This document shows, in pieces, positions 11,801 through 23,800 of a DNA stretch of 64,000 nucleotides; position 1 is the stretch's first letter, and every line of letters begins with the position of its first letter. The translations under genes and the position numbers were made by a program. The notes below the pieces were generated by a model. It did no database searches, was not told the origin of the DNA, and worked only from the letters and a program-made list of their open reading frames with translations. The stretch comes from Myxocyprinus asiaticus. Its lineage: Eukaryota; Chordata; Actinopteri; Cypriniformes; Catostomidae. The stretch spans positions 24,729,197 to 24,793,196 of the forward strand of contig NC_059356.1 of assembly GCF_019703515.2 (NCBI RefSeq). Direction: 5' to 3'.

Positions 11801-14800
11801 GATGAACTTACTGCAGTTGAGATTATTACAGTATGATCAATTATATAAGTACAGTAATCAATTATTTTAGAAAAATATTCAGTAAAATTCACCAAAATGA
11901 TATTTTAACATTCTAAAGGCTGTAGTAACTTCCTAGAGGATAGATGGATTTACTACAGGTGAGATTATTACAGTATGATCAATTATATAAGTACAGTAAT
12001 CAATTATTTTAGAAAAATATTCAGTAAAATTCACCAAAACGATATTCTCTCATTCTAAAGGTTGTAGTAACTTCCTAGAAGATAGAAGTACTTACTACAG
12101 GTGAGATTATTACAGTATGATCAATTATATAAGTACAGTAATCAATTATTTTAGAAAAATATTCTCTAAAATTCACCAAAATTATATTTTCTCATTTTAA
12201 ATGTTGTAGTAACCTTTCAGAGGATATACTGACTTGCAACAGGTGAAATTATTATAGTATGTTCTATTATATGAATGCAGAAATCAATTATTTTAGAAAC
12301 AATTCTATACATTTCTGTTAATACTGTATCTGCTTCCTGTTATATAGGCTTAACAGGAGAGATGGCATAATAAAGTCTGATTGCTGACGGCAAGAGAGAT
12401 CTCCACTATCGCTTCCTAGAGCACGGTGCTCATATAATCGCTGTTGTGGAGAGGATGCTTTAACATCTGACTTCAGTAAATGTATATCAAGTCTAATATA
12501 GCTGTCCTTTCTGATAATTTCCTTTACATATTTTTTGTCATCTGCTCTGATGTACTGTTGCGTCCTGTGCCTCAATGATAGTCAGACTCAGGTGTTCCTT
12601 CAAAGTCCACCACCAGCTTTTTTATGTTTGTGATATTCAGCTGCAGTTGTTTTCTACAATACAAGACAAAGTCATCCACCAGCTTTTTTCTTCTCCATTT
12701 TCAATGCAACATCCAGTTGAAGTTTTGACTGCAAACTTAATGCAAGGAAACTGTGTTTGTATGAGTATTTCTCCAACTGGATGTTTCATCAGATATTTCA
12801 TTTTATATGAAGTGAGATAAGACCTGATTTATAAGTAATTGTAACGTTGAGACAGGCTGAAGACAGGAACAGATGATGACGAGTGAACCCAAGTGCAGTA
12901 TTTATTAGCAACGTGAAATCTAAAACGAAACAAACATAAGCAACTTCACAACGGTCTCCGTGGCCATGAACACAGGCAGTGCCTGGGGAGTAGGAGTCCT
13001 CCTCCTCCTCTTCCGCTTCTGGATGGCCGTGAGCACAGCTCTGGGTGAATCGGAAGGCAGAGCTGTGGGAGGCACGATGATGGAAGGCGGAGCCATGGGA
13101 GACTCAAGGGACGGAGCCGTGGTGGGCTCAGGGGACAGAGATGTGGCAATATGGCAAGGCAGGGCCTCTTGACTAGGCATAGCAGGTGTGGTAACATGGC
13201 ATGATGTGGCAGATGTGGGAACATGGCATGATGAGGTAGGATTGGCAGACATGGCAACATGGCATGACGAGGTAGGAATGGCAGGTGTTGCAACATGGCA
13301 TGACGAGGTTGGAATGGCAGCATGGCATGACGAGGTAGGAATGGCAGGTGTGGCAACATGGCATGATGTGGCAGACATGGCAACATGGCATGATGAGGCA
13401 GACGTGGTGGCTGAGGCTTGCAACGCTGGCTCCGGGACAGACGAGGCTTGCAACGTTAGCTCCAGGATGGATGAGGCTTGCAATGTTAGCTCCAGGACGG
13501 ACGAGGCTTGCAGCGTTAGCTCCTGGAACATGGCGGCCATGACGGGGGACACTGGCGTGTCGGCAACTGTAGAAATGCATAGTTCTCTTTCATCATCTCG
13601 TGTTTGAAATCCACCTATGGGAAGGGCATCCGTACCTGACCTCTACAGAAGCATCCAATTGCACCAAGTCTGGCTAGACAGACAGAAGCGCATGACCTAT
13701 GCCCAGTAAGGACCCGCCCCCTTACCTAAGAGCATGTGCTGCTGTTCCTCAGTTGACATTCGCTTCTTGCGACCTCTGTTTCTCTCAGCTCGGTTGGAAT
13801 TGGACTTTCACAATTTTGTCTACAGGAGGACATATCGTTCAGTTCAGCCTCCGCCAGATGTGACTGTCTTGCTTCAGCCAGGTTAGCTGTTTCTGTTTGC
13901 AGCAAGCCACCCACGCTCACTCAAACTACCAGTCAGGCTGCCTGCCTTTCTCACCACTTCCCCTGCTCTACGTCTGCTCACCACGGATTTTACGGAGTTC
14001 TTTTCTAATATGGCGCTTTCCATACCTATGGCTACTGCCGGGGACAACCTATCGCATGCCTGCCTGGCTGCATGCGGCGCCCTCATTGCCGCCAGAGACC
14101 CTCATCCTTTCTGTGTCGTTTGCATGGATCTCAAACACACAGAGGAGGCTCTAGAATTCCCGGAAAACTGTAGCCATTGCCTGGCGCTGCCCAAAAAACT
14201 CAGGCGCCGGAGGCTCAAGGTTGCCGCTACCCAATGCACCGACCCCAAACTTTCTGATTCTGACGGGGGAAACGGTGACGATGATGCGCTCCTGGGTGCC
14301 TCCGGGGCACGGTCTATCTCAGCTGGGCCGATCAAAGCAACCTGGCGTTCCCTGAGGATATTTTCTCAGAGGATCCCTCATTCTCCAATGAGCTGGCTGG
14401 TTCTGGTGATGAGGACGATGCGGGCCTTCTCGAGGGTTCGGAGGATGAGGAGGCCATCCTATCTTCCATGACTCCCCAGGCTAATGCCCTCACGGCCTTA
14501 CCCCAGTCTGTCCTCATCGAGGTTTGTGAGCAAGCAGCCGCTCGCCTCAATATCGAATGGCCAGCCCTACAAAGTGCCACTGACCAAGAGAGGGACGTGT
14601 ACGACGGGAAACTCCTGGGACCCCCTCCCGGCCCGAGAAAACAACTTCTCCCTGTCCTCCCTACATGTGCTTAGCATATGAGGCATTGTTGGGGAGACCC
14701 GCTCGACCGTGCCTCAAAGTGAAGGATATGATGGCCCTTGGCATGGGTGACCCCTCCCCCCGCCATCAAGCCCTCCTTCTTAATCCCTCTCAAGGTGGCC

Positions 14801-17800
14801 TACTTGCTCCCCCCAAGCCTTTTCTCCCCAACAAAATGGACCGCTTTTCTGCCTCCATCCACCAGGCCTCTTACAAAGCCCCAGCCTTGGCTGTCAGGGC
14901 CCTCAACATCTCCTCCCTCCTCTTTGCATACCAAGCTGAACTCCTGGTCGACATGGGGCAGCAAATAGATAAAGGGACCCCCACATCCTCTCTGTGGAAG
15001 GAGATTGTAACAGTTAATGACCTTGTCCTCCGTAACGCATGGCTCTCAGTGGCCAGAGAGCGTGCGCTCTGGCTTAATCTGTCGGGACTCCCTGACAGTG
15101 AGAAGCGGCGCATCGCGGGTGCCCCGGTAGATCCTGGCCAGGCTCTCTTTGGCCCTGCCATCACCTTGATGCAACAACGTTGCGACGACAAGAAAAAGGA
15201 GGATGAATCGCTTAAATTATGCCTTCCTAGGAAAGAGGCACCGTGCCAGGCACCCCCCGCGCAGTCACCCAACCCTCCTGCCACGGGGCGTCCTTTCCAG
15301 CACACTGGTAAGGCCATGCAAGCCATGCAAGCTTTACAAGAGTAACCCACCCTCCGCTAAGCCCTGGGGGAGAATGTCTTTCGCCTTGGCTGCGGCCAAG
15401 AAACCCCTCAACTCTACCCCCTCCGACTCTAAACATAAACGGTCGGCCTGATGCATGGCCTCAGGGGGCTTTGAGTCCACGTTCTCGGGCCGCCAGCCCC
15501 CCGGACTCCTATCCTGTCCTCCTAGTTCACCCGTTCAAAAAAAGGAGGTTTTCTCTCGGTGGGGTCAGCCCCCCCCAACCAGTGGGTGCCCACCCTGTGT
15601 GTTCAATGCAGAACAATGTGTGTTCCCCCATCCAGCTCATGTCGGGGAGCCTTCCCGTGCTGGAGGTGTTTACAGTGAGAAAAAGTACACAAGCAGTGTC
15701 ACCACACCACCCCTGTTACATTTCTCTCACCCATTCAATAAAGGCCTCGGCCCCAGTGTTTCCCAACACACACAAAAAAAAACACAAAAAATAAAACGGA
15801 TCAAATGAATTAATTACAGAGAGAGAATATCTCTCTGCAACCCCACATGTTGCCCCTAAATTGTCCACTAGATGGCGCCATTGCATCACAAATGAGCAAA
15901 TCGGGCATCACTGGTTCATGTGGGGTCAATTGTGAGTCACACAACAGCTTGGCAGGCTGTGTCGGCTCCCGAGTGGGTGATTCGAACCATAATGAACGGA
16001 TACAGACTCCAGTTTGCCAGGAAACCCCTGCCTTTTGGTGGCATTATCTCCTCTCACACAGAGGAGAGCGCTGCTCACATTCTGAAAGAGGAAATCTCCT
16101 CCCTCCTCGGGAAGGGGGCGATTCATGTAGTACCCCTAGATCAATGCAATCAGGGGTTTTACTCCTGTTATTTCCTAGTTCCAAAGAAAGATGGCTCTCT
16201 CCGTCCTATTCTGGATCTCAGAGTGTTGAACAAACATTTGAGAAAATACAATTTCAGAATGATAACACACGGCACACTCGCTCGCTCTATTCATCAGAAC
16301 GACTGGATCACATCAGTCGATCTGAAAGATGCTTTTTTCCACATCAACATTTACCCCCCGCACAGGGAATTTCTTCGTTTTGCGAAGGAATATGTTACAA
16401 ATTCACAGTTCTTCCTTTCGGCCTCTCGCTGAGTCCGAGGGTGTTCTGTCTATGTGCGGAGGTGGGCTTAGCGCCACTAAGAATAATGGGTCTAAAGATC
16501 CTAACATACATAAATGATTGGTTAATCATAGCCAATTCCAAGGAGAAAGTGGTGCAAGACACTCGGCGTGTGCTCGCGCACATCACATCGCTCAGGTTCA
16601 GAGTGAATGTGAACAAGAGCAATTTTACACCCGCTCAGAATGTTATATTCCTGGGTCTGGAGCTGAATTCAATCTCCATGTATGCACACCTCTCACAAGA
16701 GTGCGTTCTTTCTCTAATTAATTGTCTATCACAATTCAAGGAGGGGGCGAAAGTGCAATCTCGCACATGTCTCAGATTACAGGGTCTTATGGCATCAGCT
16801 ATTCAGGTTTTGCCTTTGGGCCTTCTGCGAATGAGGGCATTCATGAAATGGGTTTTATCCCTCCAGCCAGTTACGCGATCTCTGTCGCTCTGTTACAGTG
16901 ACGTGCTTGTGCACAGCAGTCTTGCGCCACTGGAGGAGTGCAGATTTTTACGCACATGGGACCCCTCTCGGGGCTGTTATGTTGCAAAAAGTGGTAATGA
17001 CAGACAGGGTGGGGAGCCACTCAGGAGGGCAGGATGGTGAACGGTTCGTGGCCGAGCGAACTTCGTTCAGCCCACATAAATTATTTGGAGCTCCTGACTG
17101 TATGGAAAGCTCTGAATCATTTTCTGCCCCGCTTGCAGGGGAATCATGTGCTCGTTCGTTGTGACAATACCACAGCATTGGCACATATCAATCGCCAGGG
17201 TGGAATGCGCTCGCCCAAGCTTCATGCTCTAGCTCACAGGCTTTTAGTGTGGAACTTTAATGTTTAATGTTCCAGGCATTTTGAACAGGGGCGCAGACCT
17301 TTTGTCGAGAGGGAACCTGCACTACGGAGACTGGTGCCTCCACCCTCAGATAGTGGGCATGTTGTGGGAGAGATTCGGACAGGCGACTGTAGAGCTCTTC
17401 GCCTCGCACGAAAACTCCCATTGTCCTATGTTCTTCTCACTAAAGGACGAGGACGCGCCCCTCGGCATGGACGCACTAGCCCACCCATGGCCCAAAGTGC
17501 TGCTCTACGCATTCCCTCCCCTGTATCTGTTAATACCCACCCTGGCCAGGGTGAGAGAGCAGGGCCTATCCCTCATTTTGATAGCACCCAGGTGGCCCTA
17601 AGCACCATGGCTGGCAGAGATAATTCCTCTTCTGCATGCCCAGCCGTGGCCCCTCCCTCTACACACAGACCTGTTGTCTCAAGTGAACGGGGAGATACAT
17701 CATCCCCACCCCGACAGGGTGGCTCTTTGGGCTTGGCCCGTGAGAGGACAAACTTAAGCTCGATGGGGCTCCCCCCACATGTGGTTGCCACTATACAGAA

Positions 17801-20800
17801 TGCTAGGACCTCCTCCACAAGGTCCTTATATGACTGTAAGTGGCAAGTGTTTGAAGGGTGGTGTGATGGGCGCGGTTCCACATCATATCAGTGTTCAGTC
17901 TCTGATATTTTGTGTTTTTTTACAAGACCTTGTGAAGGGCAGGTCTTTTTCCACCTTTAAGGTCTACCTGGTGGCTATTTCTGTTTGTCATTTTGGGTTT
18001 GTTGGCTCAACGGCAGGGCAACACCCCCTCATTCATAGATTTATAAAGGGCGCCCGCCGTTCTCTCTGAGTGGGATCTCTTTATGGTGCTGGAGGCTTTA
18101 TCTCAGCAGAATTTTGAGCCCCTGGGAAGCATTTCCCTAAAATTGCTGTCTTTCAAGACAGCTTTGCTCCTGGCCTTAGCATCAGCTAAACATGTCAGTG
18201 ACTTGCATGCACTCTCTGTTCATTCCTCGTGCAATAAATTCTCTCTTAGTGGAGATAAGGTTTTCCTTGGGCCCAACCCGGCCTTTGTGCCTAAATGCTT
18301 CCCAGCGTTCTCATGTGAGGTAATGGAGCTTTCCGCTTTTCACCCTCCTCCTTTTTCCTCTGCGGAGGATCAGAGGCTGAATGCTCTGTGTCCTGTCCGT
18401 GCCCTGCGGGTGTACTTGGATAGGACCAGTGCTTTTCAGAAGAGTGATCAGCTCTTCATCTCTTGGGCCCCACCTCACACGGGGAATCCCATTTCTAAGC
18501 AATGCCTCTCGCATTGGCTTGTGGAAGCTATAATTTTGGCATATGACTCTAGGGGAGTGCAGCCTCCAGAAGGCCTCAGAGCCCACTCCACGAGGGGCAT
18601 GGCCGCCTCTTGGGCTCTGTTTAGGGGAGTTTCATTGCAGGACATCTGTTCTGCTGCCAGCTGGGCTTCTCCCCATACTTTTGTACGTTACTACTGGCTG
18701 GATGTTACCTGGACCCCGGTAGCTCATTCTGTCTTGGGGGTGGGTTCTTCATAGCCCTTCTCCTGTTAGCTCCTTTTCTTTCTTTTTATATTTATATAAA
18801 TAAAGAGTAAGAAAAAGGGGTTATGGGCCGGTTGGCCGTGCACATTCATGTCACCAAGCATGCATTTACATTCCTGCCTGGGTGCTATTTTCACTGTATA
18901 CAGGTGCATCTCAATAAATTAGAATGTCGTGGAAAAGTTCATTTATTTCAGTAATTCAACTCAAATTGTGAAACTCATGTATTAAATAAATTCAGTGCAC
19001 ACAGACTGAAGTAGTTTAAGTCTTTGGTTCTTTTAATTGTGATGATTTTGGCTCACATTTAACAAAAACCCACCAATTCACTATCTCAAAAAATTAGAAT
19101 ATTTTGACATGCCAATCAGCTAATCAACTCAAAACACCTGCAAATGTTTCCTGAGCCTTCAAAATGGTCTCTCAGTTTGGTTCACTAGGCTACAAAATCA
19201 TGGGGAAGACTGCTAATCTGACAGTTGTCCAGAAGACAATCATTGACACCCTTCACAAGGAGGGTAAGCCACAAACATTCATTGCCAAAGAAGCTGGCTG
19301 TTCACAGAGTGCTGTATCCAAGCATGTTAACAGAAAGTTGAGTGGAAGGAAAAAGTGTTGAAGAAAAAGATGCACAACCAACCGAGAGAACCGCAGCCTT
19401 ATGATTGTCCAGCAAAATCGATTCAAGAATTTGGGTGAACTTCACAAGGAATGGACTGAGGCTGGGGTCAAGGCATCAAGAGCCACCACACACAGATATG
19501 TCAAGGAATTTGGCTACAGTTGTCGTATTCCTCTTGTTAAGCCACTTCTGAACCACAGACAACGTCAGAGGCGTCTTACCTGGGCTAAGGAGAAGAAGAA
19601 CTGGACTATTGCCCAGTGGTCCAAAGTCCTCTTTTCAGATGAGAGCAAGTTTTGTATTTCATTTGGAAATCAAGGTCCTAGAGTCTGAAGGAAGGGTGGA
19701 GAAGCTCATAGCCCAAGTTGCTTGAAGTCCAGTGTTAAGTTTCCACAGTCTGTGATGATTTGGGGTGCGATGTCATCTGCTGGTGTTGGTCCATTGTGTT
19801 TTTTGAAAACCAAAGTCACTGCACCCGTTTACCAAGAAATTTTGGAGCACTTCATGCTTCCTTCTGCTGACCAGCTTTTTAAAGATGCTGATTTCATTTT
19901 CCAGCAGGATTTGGCACCTGCCCACACTGCCAAAAGCACCAAAAGTTGGTTAAATGACCATGGTGTTGGTGTGCTTGACTGGCCAGCAAACTCACCAGAC
20001 CTGAACTCCATAGAGAATCTATGGGGTATTGTCAAGAGGAAAATGAGAAACAAGAGACCAAAAAATGCAGATGAGCTGAAGGCCACTGTCAAAGAAACCT
20101 GGGCTTCCATACCACCTCAGCAGTGCCACAAACTGATCACCTCCATGCCACGCCGAATTGAGGCAGTAATTAAAGCAAAAGGAGCCCCTACCAAGTATTG
20201 AGTACATATACAGTAAATGAACATACTTTCCAGAAGGCCAACAATTCACTAAAAATGTTTTTTTTTATTGGTCTTATGATGTATTCTAATTTTTTGAGAT
20301 AGTGAATTGGTGGGTTTTTGTTAAATGTGAGCCAAAATCATCACAATTAAAAGAACCAAAGACTTAAACTACTTCAGTCTGTGTGCACTGAATTTATTTA
20401 ATACACGAGTTTCACAATTTGAGTTGAATTACTGAAATAAATGAACTTTTCCACGACATTCTAATTTATTGAGATGCACCTGTATATGGTGCTGGGCTGA
20501 TTTTTATGTTTGTGCCACTAACATGTTATTCATGCTATGCCTGTGCACAGTTCTCACTTGTGTGCTTCAGGGTTGCCAGGTGTGTGATTATGGGACATGT
20601 CAAGCACCGCCTCTTTGAGGTGACCGTTCTCTTCACTGGCTTGCAGGGCCTCACTGTGAGTGTATTGGGCAATCGGGGAGCTGTCAATGTCTCCCATAGG
20701 TGGATCTCGAACACGAGATGATGAAAGAGAACAATAGGTTACTAACGTAACTCCAGTTCTCTGAAACATCGGGTGGAGAGATCCACCATGCTTGTCCCGT

Positions 20801-23800
20801 TTGCTGCACGAGATGCGAATATACTTACTGAGGAACAGCAGCGCTTGCAGGTCCTTATATGCTCTTAGGTAAGGGGGCGGGTCCTTACCGGGCATAGGTC
20901 ACGCGCTTCTGTCTGTCTAGCCAGACTTGGTGCAATTGAATGCTTCTGCAGAGGTCAGGTACGGATGCCCTTCCCATAGGTGGATCTCTCCACTCGATGT
21001 TTCAAAGAACCGGGGTTACGCTAGTAACCTATTGTTCCTCATCAACCACTCCTACAGTGAAAGATGAACCGCTCAGTTGCAGGGCAAAATCACAGGCTGA
21101 AGTTGAGACAGGCTGAAGACAGGAACAGACGATGACGATGAAGAGTGAACCCAAGTGCAGTATTTATTAACAACGTGAAATCCAAAACGAAACAAACATA
21201 AATGACTTGACAACGTTACACCAAAACAATACTTGACAAAAGACAACGGCAAACATGAGGGCTTAAATACATGAACATGGGTAACCACATGATAGAGACA
21301 ACCAATGACGAGACTAAACTAATGAACATGATAACAAGGCAATGAAACAAGAACCAATGATTAAACAGAACTGATAACAAGACTCATAAACATAGACCAA
21401 TGAAGAGACGTGACTAATAAACATGGTGGAAAATATTTAAAACACATTAAAACATGACAATAATATTACTGTGATAATTCCCAGTAACAAATAAGTAGGA
21501 CATCTGTCGTATTTATATTTTCAAAAACTCTTTTATAATGATCCCTAAATTGTTATGTTAATGCTGTCATAAATTATTTTCTAAACTTAGGTATATTCAC
21601 TACATTTCCATTAACAAAATTTATAACAAATTCATAACAAATTTTCCACCAAAAAAAGTTTATTGCTATTATTCTATATTTTTATTCCTTCTGTAAGACT
21701 ATTTTAAATTAATTTGGGATCTTCTTTAAAGAATGTGCCAGGCAAGTCAATTTGCAGTGTTTTTCATTTTATTTCAGTAAATAACTGAATAAGTTGTTGC
21801 TAATTAATTGGCTTTGAGTGACATTGGAGATTTTAAGGGATACAATGGTTTTAATCGATGGTTGTTTCAGTCAGGACCATTTGCATCAAGTGTATCAATT
21901 TTACTTTCATTTGAAGTAATAATTTCATTGTATGATTCTTTTCTAGGCTCTCACTGCCCAGCCATTCATTGGTAGAGCAGGGAGAACAGAACTGAAGTTA
22001 TAGTGAAAGTCCAATCAGAGGACAAATTCATTAAATCAGGGCAAGAAAAACGTAAAGTAGCATTGGTCGCAACAGGAAGGGAGGCAGAAAACCAGATGAA
22101 AAAAGACTTAATTTAGAGACACACAAGGAACACACAAAACTCCCTGAACAGGTAACAGGAACAGACAGAAAGCAGATGATCTAACACATGACAATCTAGC
22201 AAAAAGCTAAATAACAGGCAGAGTATAAATTCATAGGGGAAAAGAAGACTAGCACAATAATTATATGGGTGGAGGTGGAAAAGCACAACTATTTATTTTT
22301 TTCTAAAATAATTCATTATTGCACTCATATTGTTATAAATAGTGTAATAATCTCACCTGTAGTTAATCCGTCTATCCTCTGGGAAGTTACTACAACCTTT
22401 AGAATGAGAAAATATAATTTTGGTGAATTTTAGTGAATATTTTTCTAAAATAATTGATTACTGTACTTGTATAATTGATCATACTGTAATAATCTCACCT
22501 GTAGTAAGTCCATCTATCATCTGAGAAGTTACTACAACCTTTAGAATGAGAAAATAACATTTTGGTGAATTTTAGTGAATATTTTTCTAACATAATTGAT
22601 TACTGTACTTATATAATTGATCATACTGTAATAATCTCACCTGTAGTAAATTCATATATCCTCTAGGAAGTTACTACAGCCTTTAGAATGAGAAAATATA
22701 ATTTTGGTGAATTTTAGTTATTTTTTTTTTCTAAAATAAATAATTACTGTATTTATATAATTGATCATACTGTAATAATCTCACCTGTAGTAAGTCAGTC
22801 TATCCTCTAAGAAGTAACTACAACCTTTAGAATGAGAAAATATAATTTTGGTGATTTTTAGTGAATATTTTTCTAAAATAATTGATTACTGTACTTATAT
22901 AATTGATGATACTGTAATAATCTCACCTATAGTAAATTAATATATCTTCTGGGAAGTTATTAGAACATTCTGAATGTGAAAATGTATTTTACTGTTTTTT
23001 TTTTTTTCTTTCCCATGTATAACTTGCACATCAATTGAATGAATGAGTGGACGTCTCCTATGTTTTATCGTAGTGGGTGTAGTTTTCAGACGGTCCCTTA
23101 CATCTGCTAGGCAGTCAAAGCGCATCGGAGCATTTCAGGCATAATTCTGCAGCCACACCAAGTGTTGACTGTTCATCAATTTTTATGGCCATAGAGTATA
23201 GTTGTACTCCCTTTAAACAAAGTGTGCTAATGACATCTTTGTAAGACTGTCGACCGAAGAGAACGCGGGTAATCTAAACCGAATATCTAACAAATGTCGA
23301 ACGTCAAACTAACTTTACCGTGGTTAGTAAGGTAAACAACGAGCTACAACCTAATTTACATCAAAACGAGCCGTCCTCCAAGCTGGACCAGTAACATTGG
23401 TCTCTACATGCAGCCGGCTGTTAGATGAGTGCGCAGGGACCGTCTACAAAGTGCAACACCGAAAAGCGATACTACAAAAATATTCAATAACTTCACTCTT
23501 GCTAAGTGTAGTGTCACCAAAATCACTTCACACATCAGTGGTCTCCTGTTGATTATACTACAACACCTAGTTAGGGAAAAAAGGCTTTTGCATAATTTTG
23601 GGATATTTTTATTAGGAAAAATATTCAATAACTTTACTCTTATACAGTGTAGTGTCACCAAAATCACTTCACACATCAATGCTCTCCTTTTGGTTATACC
23701 ACAACAATTACTTAGTTCGAATCTGTGAATATATTTCCAACTTTACCGAACTTTATCTCATTACGTGGTATGACAGTCTCCAGGCTGTGTCTCAAAACTG

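Larger units (their letters stand above)
13582..21040 (+). mobile_element. DIRS-type tyrosine-recombinase retrotransposon, degraded
   Basis: Inverted ends: 13582-13760 matches the reverse complement of sequence at 20712-21000 (for example CCCATAGGTGGATCT and GGTACGGATGCCC on the right). The gene order Gag-like, reverse transcriptase/RNase H, tyrosine recombinase is that of DIRS elements, which lack LTRs and integrase. The right part between recombinase and terminal repeat carries a family A Tc1 insertion (18901-20482). The TIR-like segment near 20700 and the repeat of the same motif near 20980 fit the split terminal/internal complementary repeats of DIRS. Confidence 0.88.
5016..23752. mobile_element. 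18.7 kb inverted-end structure filling cog1 intron 1
   Basis: The left end begins AGTTCGGTAAAG at 5016 and the right end is its complement, finishing at 23752. Flanks TCATCTCAT (5007-5015) and TTATCTCAT (23753-23761) form a 9-bp near-duplication with one mismatch. Inside, 5130-5400 and 22990-23320 are long inverted copies of each other. Further in, arrays of about 142-bp units face each other in inverted orientation (left 5448-5605 and 11633-12300; right 22290-22990). Without this block intron 1 would be only about 260 bp. Long inverted ends with 9-bp duplications recall Mutator-like elements, but I see no transposase, so the superfamily is inference. The core is overwritten by L1, LTR-type, DIRS and Tc1 insertions. 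Confidence 0.7.

Noticed and set aside
12946..13607. Long frames on both strands with short peptide repeats as possible host proteins
   Set aside because: They are mirror frames of one minisatellite-like DNA repeat; at most one is a retroelement ORF.
15455..15808. Overlapping frames between DIRS Gag and RT
   Set aside because: Shadow frames in the degraded DIRS spacer with no recognisable motif.
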